Origin: Bufo bufo
Lineage: Eukaryota; Chordata; Amphibia; Anura; Bufonidae
Length of the DNA stretch: 64,000 bases
Assembly (NCBI RefSeq): GCF_905171765.1
Contig: NC_053390.1
Coordinates: forward strand, 306,966,984-307,030,983
Direction of reading: 5' to 3'
The notes beneath the pieces were generated by a model. It saw only the letters and a list, made by a program, of their open reading frames with translations. It made no database searches and was not told where the DNA came from. Numbering within the stretch: position 1 is the stretch's first letter; each line of letters begins with the position of its first letter. Shown piece after piece: positions 1 through 56,600 of this stretch. A program made the translations under genes and the position numbers.

Positions 1-87
1 TGTGTGCACAGCGCCGGGCACTACACCGGCCCCGCCGCAAGTCTCCCTGCCTCCTCCCTTCCCCCCACTAATACATTACTTTACTTA

Positions 88-670
88 CTGGAGGGCACTT
101 ATGGGGGATATCTGTGGAGGTCACTTATAGGGGATATCTTTGGAGGGCACTTATGGGGGATATCTGCGGAGGGCACTTATGGGGGATATCTGTGGAGGGC
201 ACTTATGGGGGATATCTGTGGAGGGCACTTATGGGGGATATCTGTGGAGGGCACTTATGGGGGATATCTGTGGAGGGAACTTATGGGGGATATCTGTGGA
301 GGGCACTTATGGGGGATATCTGTGGAGGGAACTTATGGGGGATATCTGTGGAGGGCACTTATGGGGGATATCTGTGGAGGGAACTTATGGGGGATATCTG
401 TGGATGACGCACTTATGGGGGATATCTGTGGAGGGCACTTATGGGGGATATCTGTGGAGGGCACATATATAGCATCTTATGCTATATATGTGTCATCCAC
501 AGATATCCCCCATAAGTGCGTCATCCACAGATATCCCCCATAAGTGCGTCATCCACAGATATCCCCCATAAGTACGTCATCCACAGATATCCCCCATAAG
601 TGCGTCATCCACAGATATCCCCCATAAGTACGTCATCCACAGATATCCCCCATAAGTGCGTCATCCACAT
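88..670. repeat. Fold-back minisatellite: two inverted arrays around a small palindrome
   Basis: The left array (about 88-466) repeats a 26-bp unit containing cacttatgggggatatctg some 14 times. The right array (about 493-668) carries the inverse complement in units of 28 bp about six times. Between them lies a short palindrome (acatatatagcat / atgctatatatgt). The arms differ in the unit junction: gtggagggcac on the left, gtggatgacgcac (complement) on the right, although one left unit near 403-413 has the right-arm form. The long open frames here are translations of the repeat and not genes. Confidence 0.9.
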
Positions 671-772
671 TACATCCACATCTGCAGACAAGTTTAATAA
701 AAGTAAAAAATGATAAAGATAAAATGAAATAATAATCAAGATCCAAATAAAAGAAAGTACATATAAAAGTAT

Positions 773-1330
773 TCAAAAACACACTCTGGGCTCATGCCCA
801 CGAATGTAAGGGCACCCTGCCTGTGCTGCGGACCGCAAATAGCGGTCCGCAATGCACGGACACAGACCATGGGGCAGCTGCATGAGGATCGCAGACCCAT
901 TCACTTGAATGGGGTTCGCGATCCGCATCCGACTGCCCGCACCGCAAAAAAGTAGCGCATGCTGAAGTGAATGGGTCCATGATGCGGGCTGCACACGGCC
1001 GTGTGCAGCCCGCATCATGGACCCATTCACTTCAATGGGTCCAGGATCCGGGATATGAATGCTACAGTGTGCTTCCGTGGTGCATCTGGCTGTGCCTCCG
1101 CACCGCAAAAAAGTAGTGCATGCGCTACCTTTTTGCGGTGCGGAGGCACAGCCAGAAGCACCATAGAAGCACTCTGTAGCACTCATATCCCGGATCCTGG
1201 ACCCATTGAAGTGAATGGGTCCTTGATGCGGGCTGCACACGGCCAGTGCCCGTGTATTGCTGACCCGCCGTATGCGGCCTGCAATATGGCAACGGCGGGC
1301 ACACGGAAGAAATTTCAATCGCTGTTTTGG
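773..1330. repeat. CpG-rich element made of nested palindromes
   Basis: A perfect 70-bp palindrome spans 964-1033 (centre ggcc at 997-1000). A second, larger palindrome centred near 1121 pairs about 1000-1120 with 1122-1243, so the motif gaatgggtcc...gcgggctgcacacggc occurs three times in alternating orientation. Phrases such as gaatgggtcc and ccgcaaaaaa recur in the MITEs at 37.4, 47.6 and 59.9 kb. I see no coding content. The AT-rich 100 bp before it hold nothing recognisable. Confidence 0.8.
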
Positions 1331-1444
1331 CGATATTTGGCTCAGTTGACAAAAAAGTTTGCCCACCACTGCCACAGACCATCACTCCCTGGGGTTGGTG
1401 CAGTGAAGGAGTGTTACCCTACATCAGTGATGGCTAACCTCCGG

Positions 1445-1562
1445 CACTCCAGCTGTGGTGAAACCACGACTCCCAACATGCTCCATTCATTTCTATGCAG
1501 TTCTGAGGACAGACAAGCAAGTGAGCATCTTGGGAGTTGTAGTTTTACCACAGCTGGAGTGT
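1445..1562. repeat. Small fold-back repeat
   Basis: Inverted arms at about 1445-1477 and 1530-1562 share cactccagctgtggt and ttgggagttgtag. A single-armed relative lies at about 8865-8900 (gggatttgtagttttacaac). No open frame is associated. Confidence 0.7.
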
Positions 1563-1600
1563 CCGAGATTAGCCATCACAGCCCTATGTTATCTTGGGGC

Positions 1601-2640
1601 ACTCCCCGTAGCAAGGGCTCCTGCCTGATGGTTGTTTGGCAGTGCCCTTGATGTTAAATGTCTGTGTGAGTGCAAGGTAGGGCTTGAAAATGATACAATG
1701 GACAGTGTGTGTTGTTGAGTCAGTCACCAGACCAGGTTCAATTTAACAAAAGTCTCTCTTTACTGTGCACCAAGTAGGAGTTGTAGTGCATCCAGCAATT
1801 ATCTGTACACAGTGCAAATTCTCCCCGATGTCCAAGCATGAGCTAGGCAGATGTTTTCAACAATGGTCTTCAAATTACTCTTTCTCTTGCTGCAGTCTCA
1901 AGTACTGGGATCTCTGACTAGAAACTGCAATCTGTCACAATATCCGCAATTCACACAGTGGCGTGTTGTTTCAGTAATATGACTGGCCAAATTGTACCTA
2001 AAGTGTGCAGGGTGCCTTAACTCATTATCTCTCCACTGCAGCAGGGCCTAAGAATGCTGTATACTTCTGACATTTCTGACTAAAATGTTGTAGCCCTCGA
2101 ATCCACAAATTCGGGGTGCATAGGGTATCTTGTTTCCCTGATGCAGCAGCAAACACTGTAGCAGGTTACCTTGCTGACTCTAATGCTGCAGCCATTAAAA
2201 TTCTCCAATGTCTTCTTTCTCACTGATTGTAGTGGAGGATACATAGGGATCTGTCTCTGGAAGCACTGAAGCTGAATGACTCCTCCAGGCACGTCCTCAC
2301 ACCCTACTTCTAGCACAACAAGAACCTTCTCTTGGAACTCGGGGGAAGGGCCAGCCCACACCCTAAACTCCAGAGAGTGCTGGGCTGGGATAGTTAAAGG
2401 CTATGTACATGTTTGCAGGCAATTTTTTTTTATTATTGCATTGTATTCATTTTAAGCTAAAAGTATTTTTTTTCAATTTGGATCCCTTTTCTCTGTAGTA
2501 GGTTAAGTTTATCTAGTAGCAGGATCAGAATTTTCTCTTTGTTCCGTCAGGAAGCTAAACTGAGGGCTCCTTATCTATGACCTTATAAACACTCATTATA
2601 GCTCAATACTTATCTTACTGATAAGAATGTGGCTAAAAGT
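1601..2640. other. Unassigned non-coding stretch
   Basis: No gene recognised. A 93-codon open frame on the minus strand (2080-2361) has no motif I know, and its composition is like the surroundings. The text looks like old interspersed repeat, but I cannot name a family. Confidence 0.4.
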
Positions 2641-2795
2641 GTATTTAGACGACCAGTTAATCAGGCAGATTGTCAGGAATGAACATTGCTGTGAACACAT
2701 TCCTGATAATCTGGCCCCTAAATGGGCAACCGATCACCCGATGAACAAGCGAAACTTTGTTCATTGGGTGAAATGATTGCTTCACCCTCACTTAA
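2641..2795. repeat. Fragment of the gatcaccYgatgaac MITE family
   Basis: The segment with cgatcacccgatgaacaagc resembles the elements at 43605-44612 and 45081-45452. It is cut by a TTAA-flanked element that begins at 2796. Confidence 0.5.
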
Positions 2796-3238
2796 AGGGG
2801 TTTTCCGGGTTCAAAACTGCACTCCCCCACTCAGCCCCTCTGACATGAGCATGCTCCGATGCTCTCCCTTGCCCTGTGCTGTATCACGCAGGGCAAGGGC
2901 TTTTTTGTTTATATTTTTACACTGCTAGCTTCCGCCTAGCAGGGTTCCTGTTGACGTCACCGACTCTGATGGGCGGGCTTTAGTGCTTCCCTAGCCGTTT
3001 TACAGGCTAGGGCAGTGCTAAAGCCTTTCCATTAGTGCCTGTGATGTCACCGGGCTCACTGATAGGTGGAAGCCTTCGCCTAGCTTACCCATGGAGAGCC
3101 CAGTAAGTCACCGGATCTCTAGAGCAGGGCAAGAGAGAGCCCAGTAAGTCACCGGATCTCCAGAGCAGGGAAAGAGAAGGCATGAGTGGGGGAAAAAGGG
3201 CATATATCTGGGTTCGGCTCTGAACCTGGACAACTCCT
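2796..3238. mobile_element. TTAA-flanked fold-back MITE
   Basis: TTAA lies immediately outside both ends (2792-2795 and 3239-3242). Ends are AGGGGTTTTCCGGGTTC and its imperfect complement GAACCTGGACAACTCCT. The interior holds an inverted pair around the gacgtcaccg and ctagcc motifs. TTAA target duplication is typical of piggyBac-type transposition; no transposase is present. Relatives lie at 60180-60524 and 38.9-39.5 kb. Confidence 0.7.
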
Positions 3239-3712
3239 TTAACGAGCAGCCAACTGTCTGGAAGGAACGCAGTAGTGATAAGTACTGCTAGAAAAACAGT
3301 TAACCCTTTGTGACAGAACAGCTCAATATTTTTAATAAAGACCAATTGAAAAAAAGATTTTTAGCTAAAAAAAAATTGCCCCCGAAGGTGTACATAGTCT
3401 TTAACTCTGGCTATGCCTGTTATGCTTATGCTGTATGTTTAATACTGGGTGTGTCACATTACAAAGCAGGTGCATAAAATAACACTACAGTGCACTACCA
3501 ATCAATAGCAGATACCCCTTTCCACTGGGGTACTGCCCATTTTATATAGAAAATAGCCACCACATTGGATTCAATAGGGAATTTCTGCCTGAAATCTGCA
3601 ACAGATGTGTGACATAAATTGACATGCTGTCGATTTTAAAATCCACATTACAGGTTACTTGACATACAGAATATTCTGCAACATGTTGATTGACAACATG
3701 TTTATTACTTTA
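3239..3712. other. Unassigned spacer
   Basis: AT-rich single-copy-looking text between two MITEs. I see no gene, RNA or repeat here. Confidence 0.4.
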
Positions 3713-3714
3713 TA

Positions 3715-4214
3715 AGGCTACTTTCACACCTGCGTTCAGGTGTCCGCTCGTGAGCTCCGTTTGAAGGGGCTCACGAGCGGTCCTGAACGCAGCCGTCCGG
3801 CCCCAATGCATTCTCAGTGGAGGCGGATCCACTGAGAATGCATCCGCCTGCCAGCGCTCAGCCTCCGCTCCGCTCAGTGAGCGGACACCTGAACGCTGCT
3901 TGCAGCGTTCGGGTGTCCGCCTGGCCGTGCGGAGGCGAGCGGATCCGTCCAGACTTATAATGGAAGTCAATGGGGACGGATCCGCTTGAAGATGACACCA
4001 TATGGCTCAATCTTCAAGCGGATCCGTTCCCCATTGACTTTCAATGTAAAGTCTGACTGGATCCGCTCAGGCTACTTTCAGACTTAGAAAATTTTCTAAG
4101 TAATAATGCAGACGGATCCGTTCTGAACGGATGCAAACGTCTGCATTATTGGAGCGGATCCGTCTGATGAAACATCAGACGGATCCGCTCCGAACGCTAG
4201 TGTGAAAGTAGCCT
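3715..4214. mobile_element. TA-flanked MITE with AGGCTACTTTCACAC termini
   Basis: Inverted termini AGGCTACTTTCACACCTGCG and the complement end at 4214; TA flanks both ends (3713-3714, 4215-4216). The inside is rich in ggatccg motifs arranged as smaller inverted repeats (for example around 3800-3850 and 3965-4040). A second copy lies at 39026-39485. It is non-coding, so any past movement needed a transposase supplied elsewhere; TA duplication suggests a Tc1/mariner-type enzyme. Confidence 0.75.
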
Positions 4215-4525
4215 TACACTGCATACTTGCCAAAGAATAATCCTCACGGCAAACCTACACTTAATACGCAACGTGTGCATGTGGCCTTAGAGTGTCCTTA
4301 ATGGATGTGTACAGGGTGGGCCATTTATATGGATACACCTTAATAAAATGGGAATGGTTGGTGATATTAACTTCCTGTTTGTGGCACATTAGTATATGTG
4401 AGGGGGGAAACTTTTCAAGATGGGTGGTGACCATGGCGTCCATTTTGAAGTCGGCCATTTTGAATCCAACTTTTGTTTTTTCAATAGGAAGAGGGTCATG
4501 TGACACATCAAACTTATTGGGAATT

Positions 4526-4723
4526 TCACAAGAAAAACAATGGTGTGCTTGGTTTTAACTGGATTGTCAATGCAACCCTCTTCTCCCACTCTTCACACAC
4601 TGATAGCAACACCGCAGGAGAAATGCTAGCACAGGCTTCCAGTATCCGTAGTTTCAGGTGCTGCACATCTCGTATCTTCACAGCATAGACGATTGTCTTC
4701 AGATGATACGAGATGTGCAGCAC
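4526..4723 (-). pseudogene. Transposase C-terminal fragment, minus-strand copy
   Basis: The frame reads RDVQHLKLRILEAC, then SPAVLLSVCEEWEKRVALTI, a pattern seen at the C-terminal end of mariner/IS630-type transposases of the long-TIR GGGTGGGCCATTTATATGG group (recalled, not searched). No catalytic residues are included. After VALTIQ it diverges from the plus-strand copy, so this copy is a truncated relic. Confidence 0.6.
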
Positions 4724-4855
4724 CTGAAACTACAGATACTGGAAGCCTGTGCTAGCATTTCTCCTGCGGTATTGCTATCAGTGTGTGAAGAGTGGGAGAA
4801 GAGGGTTGCATTGACAATCCAACACAATGGGCAGCACATTGAACACATTTTGTAA
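4658..4855 (+). pseudogene. Transposase C-terminal fragment, plus-strand copy
   Basis: This is the mirror image of the minus-strand fragment: RDVQHLKLQILEAC, then the same SPAVLLSVCEEWEKRVALTI block, then a natural-looking end HNGQHIEHIL followed by a stop. It probably preserves the real C-terminus of the parent transposase. It lacks all DDE/D residues and cannot be functional alone. Confidence 0.6.
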
Positions 4856-5148
4856 GTGGTCAGAAACTTGTAAATAACTCATGAAAGAATAAAGTTACGT
4901 TAAAACCAAGCACACCATTGTTTTTCTTGTGAAATTCCCAATAAGTTTGATGTGTCAAATGACCCTCTTCCTATTGAAAAAACAAAAGTTAGATTCAAAA
5001 TGTCCGACTTCAAAATGGCCGCCATGGTCACCACCCATCTTGAAAAGTTTCCCCCCTCACATATACTAATGTGCCACAAACAGGAAGTTAATATCACCAA
5101 CCATTCCCATTTTATTAAGGTGTATCCATATAAATGGCCCACCCTGTA

Positions 5149-6911
5149 CAGAGGGAAAGGCAAGTACTATCCAGTATACTTTACCCTCAGGCTGCAGTCA
5201 GCTGTGTTGTTGTGTTGCTGCATCAGATGTGTAAGATTTAGTATATTACACAGATTTCCCAGTGACGTTTGTTTTAGCAAATAATTAGACTGCTCATGAA
5301 ATAGCAATGCTTGTGCATCTTCTGTTAGAGCTTTTCACTGTGATTTTCCTCTGATATTTCTCCTGGGAGTGTATGATTAAACTGATAACTGTTTACAATA
5401 TGCTCTATCTGTACTAGATGACTACATGATAGGCCCAAATTCACAACCACTGCTCCCCACTATGTTATCTGTGGGCAATGTATCAGACTACTGCCATGGC
5501 AGTGGTGCAGCTGGTGCTGCCATAGTTATGATATTGGGAAATATAACATAGGTGTTAGTGACTTCTTAGACTGTTATACATATTGCCCAGTCAAAGATTA
5601 AACCACTGGCAGACGAAGTGAAAAACACTGATTATGTCATGACAATGGTAGCTGTCAAGGGGTGGGATATATTAGGCAGTAAGTGAACAGTCAGCACTCA
5701 GAGATGATGTGGGATGGGTGTGAATGGACAGTGCACCAGCAAGGCCACGACAGTGCATTTTGAAAGCCTTCAGACCATTATCCTTTTTACATTTTGTTGT
5801 TGCGGCCTTTTGCGAAAACTGAAATGCGTTGCTCCTATTTGTTTTAGCATGTGTTTTTAAACAAACCGTTTTTATTGGAAGCTCCTCCATGCAGCGCGCA
5901 GTTTTTTTTACTGCTGTTCCAGCAACTTGTTCCACGTGTATCTTCCGGCGTCCCTGAAGGTCCGACTGCCATACAAGTGCAGCAGCATGGCACTGCTGTT
6001 TCTATTCATTCACTACTTTGAAATATCTGACCGCTGTTATATATGGATATGCCAATCATTAACAATTAAATGGAGATCTGTCTGCTGTTTACTTGCATTA
6101 CTTTTTCTTTGAACTTTGGCTGAACAACTACAATCAAAGTAATCAGCTATATATTAGAGAGACTTAATATTCCTGCTACTTGTGCATACAATAATTGTGG
6201 ATCCATATTATTTTAGCTGCTGGGCCCTCAGCCTATCTTTGGACTGAGATTCATTATTGATGCACTGCATTTTTATGAATTTTATTGTGTCATTTTAATT
6301 TTATTAGTGTTATGTATATTTATTATTATTTGTACTCACTTCCCTGAGGTTCAGCCTTCTGTCTGCCTCAGACTAGACACCATCTTGAGTTTTAGATTTT
6401 ACCCTGCTGTTTGCTATCAATCCCATGGTGCCTCAGAATAACATCATGTGAGCAGCTAGAGTCAGTACCATCTCTGTCTGATGAAAGCATAGTGTAATTA
6501 TCCTTTTCTCATTATTCTCCTAAAATCTAAGAGACCATAAGCATACAGTCAGAAAGCCTGATGTTTTAAACACTTTGGGGAGAAATTCTTTATTCCCCCT
6601 AAGCCTGATTTTGGACCAGAAAAGTCATACTTTTCAGTGCTATTGCGACTTTTCTAGTCGCAATTGGCATTTTATGCCACCCTAGACAATTTTACGGAGA
6701 GGGCGTGTGGAAAGGGCAGGATCTGGGCAGGGCCATCTGGTCCGACTCATTCATTATTATTGCATCAAACTTGCATCAATAATGACTGAAATCTACAGCA
6801 GCTCCAAGCTACCATAGATTTCATTTTGGAGGACTGGCGAAAGAGTCATGTTATTTATGAGGAAGCCGGTCTTGATGAATCAAGGCATTTATCTCAAACA
6901 TTAAAGGGATT
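5149..6911. other. Unassigned non-coding stretch
   Basis: No gene or RNA recognised. An 87-codon open frame on the minus strand (5672-5935) has no family signature. A short TTAAAGGGATTCT at 6900 resembles the end of the TTAA-flanked family but has no partner. Confidence 0.35.
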
Positions 6912-7880
6912 CTCAATATCTGGAGTCAATATAGACAAGGTAGAAGACAATGTCCAAATATTGTTATTTAATCACACTTACAACATGTTGTATACAATTA
7001 CAAATAAAAATACTCAAAATAGATAAAACCTCTAAAAATACACATATAGCCTATTGAGACCACTATATATTCAGTCTCTAGTGTCCATATTATTTCAATG
7101 TTCGTAATAGCTCATATGATAATCACCAGGTAGAGCCAATAGAAGTTCGTATTTGTTTAAAGTACTTTGCATTAGTTGTAGATGTACTTTACCACTCCTG
7201 TCGGCCGTGCGACTGCTTTGCTGTAAGCTGCAAGGACCTGTGAAGGCGGACTTGCCTATCGAAAATTCCCCGTATTGCTGGATGTTGCTTTACAACCTGC
7301 TCTGACCTTCCAGGAAGTGGAAGGGGCTCTATCCCGAAACGCGTATGGTCGACAGACAGTGTGGGACGACATAAGGAAGACATCTATAACCACAATTGAA
7401 CGCTGTACAAGTTTGAAAACTGGAATAGGAAGTCACCTGACCATCCGGCCAAACCACGTGGGACGCCACGGCCAGGTCCTGGAAGGTCAGAGCAGGTTGT
7501 AAAGCAACATCCAGCAATACGGGGAATTTTCGATAGGCAAGTCCGCCTTCACAGGTCCTTGCAGCTTACAGCAAAGCAGTCGCACGGCCGACAGGAGTGG
7601 TAAAGTACATCTACAACTAATGCAAAGTACTTTAAACAAATACGAACTTCTATTGGCTCTACCTGGTGATTATCATATGAGCTATTACGAACATTGAAAT
7701 AATATGGACACTAGAGACTGATTATATAGTGGTCTCAATAGGCTATATGTGTATTTTTAGAGGTTTTATCTATTTTGAGTATTTTTATTTGTAATTGTAT
7801 ACAACATGTTGTAAGTGTGATTAAATAACAATATTTGGACATTGTCTTCTACCTTGCCTATATTGACGCCAGATATTGAG
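6912..7880. mobile_element. 0.97-kb palindrome with about 403-bp arms
   Basis: Arms at about 6912-7314 and 7478-7880 are near-perfect inverted copies; a 160-bp unpaired centre contains cccgaaacgcgtatgg (7332-7347). The arms contain AT-rich text and a GC-rich inner part (cggccgtgcgactgc). The centre resembles the 3' half of the hammerhead-like motif at 32.6 kb, with a degenerate 5' half. Inverted repeats flanking such a core also occur at 41.7 and 62.4 kb. Possibly a Penelope-like terminal-repeat derivative, but I see no reverse transcriptase. Confidence 0.75.
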
Positions 7881-7999
7881 TGACGCCCAACCTTCTTTTT
7901 TCCAATTTGTACTTTTAACAGCAACAGGGAGTGCTGTGCGGCAGTGCACCTATTCCATTGTATTATCAGTGAGTGAGCCACCAAACCTTGATTAATTAA

Positions 8000-8559
8000 A
8001 GGGATTCTGTCACCAGGTTTCACCCCCTCCAGATAAAAATATGGTTATGTTCAGGGAGCTTTCACGATTCCTAATGTGGTCTTATGAATGTAATCTGTAG
8101 GCTCATTTTGCTAAGAAAAACGCTATTACTAACCTGTCAGTCAACAAAATAAGGTGCCCAAGGGGAAGTAAATGGCTCCAAGCTGCCGCCCGCACCCACC
8201 GCCGTTCGTGCCCAGCTCCGCCTTTCCCGACCTCAGCGCCGCCTCATAATCCTGTGTGACGCCTCCGGCTCTCCCTCCCTCCCCCCTCCTTCTGCTCTAA
8301 CATCTTGCGCGTGCGCACAGGGCTCTGCCAGTGTGCAGGTCATCGAGAGGTTGAGTGAAGTGGCGGCGCATGTGCACTTCGCTCTATAAAGCCGAACGGA
8401 GAAGTCCGCACGGGCGCATCAGGCAGTGCCCTGTGCGCACGCGCGAGATGTTAGAGCAGAAGGAGGGGGGAGGGAGGGAGAGCCGGAGGCGTCACACAGG
8501 ATTATGAGGCGGCGCTGAGGTCGGGAAAGGCGGAGCTGGGCACGAACGGCGGTGGGTGC
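8000..8559. mobile_element. TTAA-family fold-back element, right end lost
   Basis: It starts AGGGATTCTGTCACCAGG directly after TTAA (7996-7999). GC-rich inverted arms pair about 8183-8330 with 8412-8559 (gccgttcgtgcccagctccg and complement). The outer right arm and right terminus are missing: the sequence switches at 8560 to a 128-bp repeat also found at 9822. Confidence 0.7.
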
Positions 8560-8687
8560 GGGATTAGTGGAGCATAATATAGACATGTGCTATAATGATC
8601 CACTAACCCCTCTGGCAGTGGACAGGTGGGAATGCAAAGCGGCCTGACCTGCAGGAGCTGCCTTATTATCAAATAATAATTATTATA
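8560..8687. repeat. 128-bp direct repeat, copy 1
   Basis: It begins gggattagtggagcataat and ends taataattattata. It is almost identical to 9822-9949 (two or three substitutions) in the same orientation. It abuts the broken TTAA element. Confidence 0.85.
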
Positions 8688-8929
8688 GTGTAGAGTTTAA
8701 AATACTGCACAAGATTATTCTTTTGATTTACATCTTTTATGGAATTTTTTATGGAAGGTGATGAGGTGCTAGTCAGATCTTGTTGTTTGAAAGCCTCATG
8801 CACTTCTCTATGCTAAAATACATACTGTAGATTTAGATAGCTGTAGGCAGACTGGGCATACTGGGATTTGTAGTTTTACAACAGCTGGAGAGCCGCAGTT
8901 TGCCCATCCAAGCCCTAGGGTATTTAAGG

Positions 8930-9405
8930 CACCTTCCCCTGAGGTAGAGTGTCTAACCAGTAGGTACTAGTCTTCAAAGGTGTACTGTTAGCTTGTTTGT
9001 ATTGACCTCTGCCTATTTCTGGATTTGACCCCTTCAATGCCTGACCTCTGCCTGTTCTCCGTACTGACCCTGAACAGCCCACTTTAACCTGGGACTATTT
9101 ATCGGATTGCACATACTCTGCCTGTACTGACTACTGCTTGTCTCTGACAATGGTTTTGCCTAATCCCTCGGTGTTAGAAATCAGTGTTTCTTGATCCCCG
9201 TGGATTAGACGTTTACTGAACATAGCCTACTCCAGGAGGTAGCGGCCTGGTCGTTTCCCTGCGGTGAAGTCCAGATCCCTGTACAGGCATTAAAGGGTAA
9301 CTGCCAGGATAACACCCTTAGGAGTAGCCCTAAACCAAATATGTTTGGTAAACACAGCGGATCCACACCCACTTTCTAACAATCACTGCTTGCTTGAAAT
9401 CGTAG
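8930..9405 (+). mobile_element. Possible LTR fragment
   Basis: A TATA-like tatttaaggcacc (about 8920-8932) is followed by a pyrimidine-rich stretch with repeated gacctctgcct phrases, a composition like Ty3/gypsy LTRs of amphibians. The 3' side could end near ttctaaca at 9372-9385. I could not define a TG start or target duplication, so this is a weak call. Confidence 0.3.
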
Positions 9406-9821
9406 GAAACCTACAAAATCAATACACACAAAAAATGAGTACAGATAGGTCATCTTTTTGTATTTTTATATTTCTAGTGTTACAAAACCACTGGTTCATA
9501 ACAAATAGCTTTTAGGTGATTTTATAAAAGACAGTAAAAAAAAACATAAAAAACACAAACTTTGTCCACTTAAAAGATGCTTTAATTTGACCGAAAAGGT
9601 GGCCCCCGATCCCCTCCATGAATTAGGGTAAACCATGAAGAGATACATGTTCCAGCACCATACAGGGCTGTAAATGAGGTTACTCAATGATATAAGGCAC
9701 TTGGAGTTAGGTTAGAAAGGGCAAATGCCTCTTTCCAATTCCAAATTGTGTGCAAGCTCTGACCCCCATTCTGTATGCTTAAGGGGAGGAGGGGTAAAGG
9801 CGTCGCCAACTCATTGCAGGA
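9406..9821. other. Unassigned spacer
   Basis: AT-rich sequence with no gene, RNA or repeat that I recognise. Confidence 0.35.
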
Positions 9822-9949
9822 GGGATTAGTGGAGCATAATATAGACATGTTCTATAATGATCCACTGACCCCTCTGGCAGTGGACAGGTGGGAATGCAAA
9901 GCGGCCTGACCTGCAGGAGCTGCCTTATTATCAAATAATAATTATTATA
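9822..9949. repeat. 128-bp direct repeat, copy 2
   Basis: Same orientation and nearly the same sequence as 8560-8687, 1,262 bp away. Copy 2 continues into taataatcaaaata, whereas copy 1 continues into gtgtagagttt. Confidence 0.85.
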
Positions 9950-11366
9950 ATAATCAAAATATAAACAAAGATACAGAGAAAGACAGGAAACAAGCAAATG
10001 TGACCCCCACCCCCACCCCCTGACCGTACCATGTGATCTGCCCTTCTTAACTTCACTCAGTCAGAAACCCCCACCCCGCAGAGCTGTGCTTAACCCCTTC
10101 TCTGCCTAGGACACTTGCAGAGCAATGGCTTTCTCCCTTTCCAGCTACAATGGTGTTAGGAACCATGATTGACTCCACCACAGCCAGAGACCTGCATGGA
10201 GGCATTAACCACCTTCTAAGACTGAGAAAAATCTCTCTGTGCCAGATACCTGCAAAGAATCTTTCAGAGCAGTGATTACTCCTTCCATCACAGAAAACCA
10301 GCATAACATTGTGTTTGCCAGGACCTGTAAAACAGTAACTAATGCCTGGTACAGATACCAGCAGATAACCCTGAGAGTTAAACCTTTTCATATAATATTT
10401 AACAGAATAGAGGAGGTGGTAGAGGGCAGAGAAGGAATTACAGAAACACAATGCATGGGTTTTACATAGATACAGGGCACTTTCCAGGCAGTTTGGGAGC
10501 TTCCTGATACTGACCTTACACTTGTCCCTTACTTTCTCTTCAGAGAGTCCTGCTCTGCACAACTTGCTAAACTACTTCCACTTTCTCTAGGTCACATATA
10601 GACAGTACTTTATATTCCACAAGACTTATGTCCTCATCACACAGTTTTTCATTTTTTAATAGAAATAATACTTTGGTCCCAAATCCCAAATCTCTGTTAA
10701 GAGGAGATCTATAGGTCACAACACAGCTGTGACAATTTTCTTTGAAGACTGTAGAACATAGTCTCCTTAGTTAATATCAGTGTCCTCTTTTTGGATATTC
10801 ATAACTCTAATTATGACAAGAAGCCACAACCTCTTGGCATGTAGACGTAAGCTCACATGGTCAGACAGGTTACTCTCCCCCCACTTGCATTGTTCTCTCC
10901 TGTACCCATCCAAAAACAAGACAGCTGTTTAGAAGTATTTCCTTTTGATAGGTAGACCTAGATCTAGATGGGGTGGCGGTGATGTTTGGAAGGGTAAAAA
11001 AACACAATCTGTTAGAAACATGTGGTTGTATGTGCGTTTTCTGACCTTCGGAGGGTGTCCATCTCTGCTCTGAATTTTGCAAGTGGTGGCTGTACCAAGA
11101 GCCCTGCCTGACCAATAGCCAATTAAATCTAATATATCTACCCCCGCAATAACCGTTATGGAAGACATAGCTCCAATCTGGCAGTGAAGGGGTTAAACAT
11201 AGCAATGTCCACCGCACAAAAGCGGCAAAAGTTGGTGTAAACTGGTTCTCTCCCTTCCTCCCGTCCCAGGATACTGATACTGCTCCCCATGATATCTGTG
11301 TGTGTGAGGGACATGTGGGAGGGCAGGAGAGATTGTGATGGGGGCAGGGTCCAGATCCATGAGGTC
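9950..11366 (-). other. MMP14 downstream region, probable 3' UTR at least in part
   Basis: This follows the MMP14 stop codon on the minus strand, so the 3' UTR must begin here. No AATAAA is obvious; ATTAAA hexamers (tttaat on the plus strand) occur at 10655-10660 and further downstream near 9572. A 169-codon minus-strand open frame (10053-10562) has no recognisable domain. The UTR end cannot be placed from sequence alone. Confidence 0.4.

Positions 11367-56600
<45,234 letters not shown>

Larger units (their letters stand above)
4312..5146. mobile_element. Palindromic mariner-type element with long inverted arms
   Basis: Termini CAGGGTGGGCCATTTATATG and the exact complement lie just inside TA at 4310-4311 and 5147-5148. 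Arms of about 250 bp pair end to end. A second inner inverted pair (about 4565-4687 against 4699-4822) carries the same transposase C-terminal coding stretch once on each strand. The element looks like two copies of the 3' end of a larger Tc1/mariner/IS630-type transposon joined head to head. Confidence 0.8.

Noticed and set aside
4..543. Open frame of 179 codons across the first repeat
   Set aside because: It is a periodic translation of the 26-bp minisatellite, open in three frames at once.
773..1375. 200-codon minus-strand open frame
   Set aside because: It lies over nested palindromes and has a partner frame on the other strand with the same residues; a repeat by-product.
7315..7350. Functional hammerhead at gaaacgcgtatgg
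   Set aside because: The 5' core CTGANGA is not intact, only the 3' half fits.
10053..10562. 169-codon minus-strand open frame downstream of MMP14
   Set aside because: No domain, no splice or start support, ordinary composition. More likely 3' UTR or repeat.
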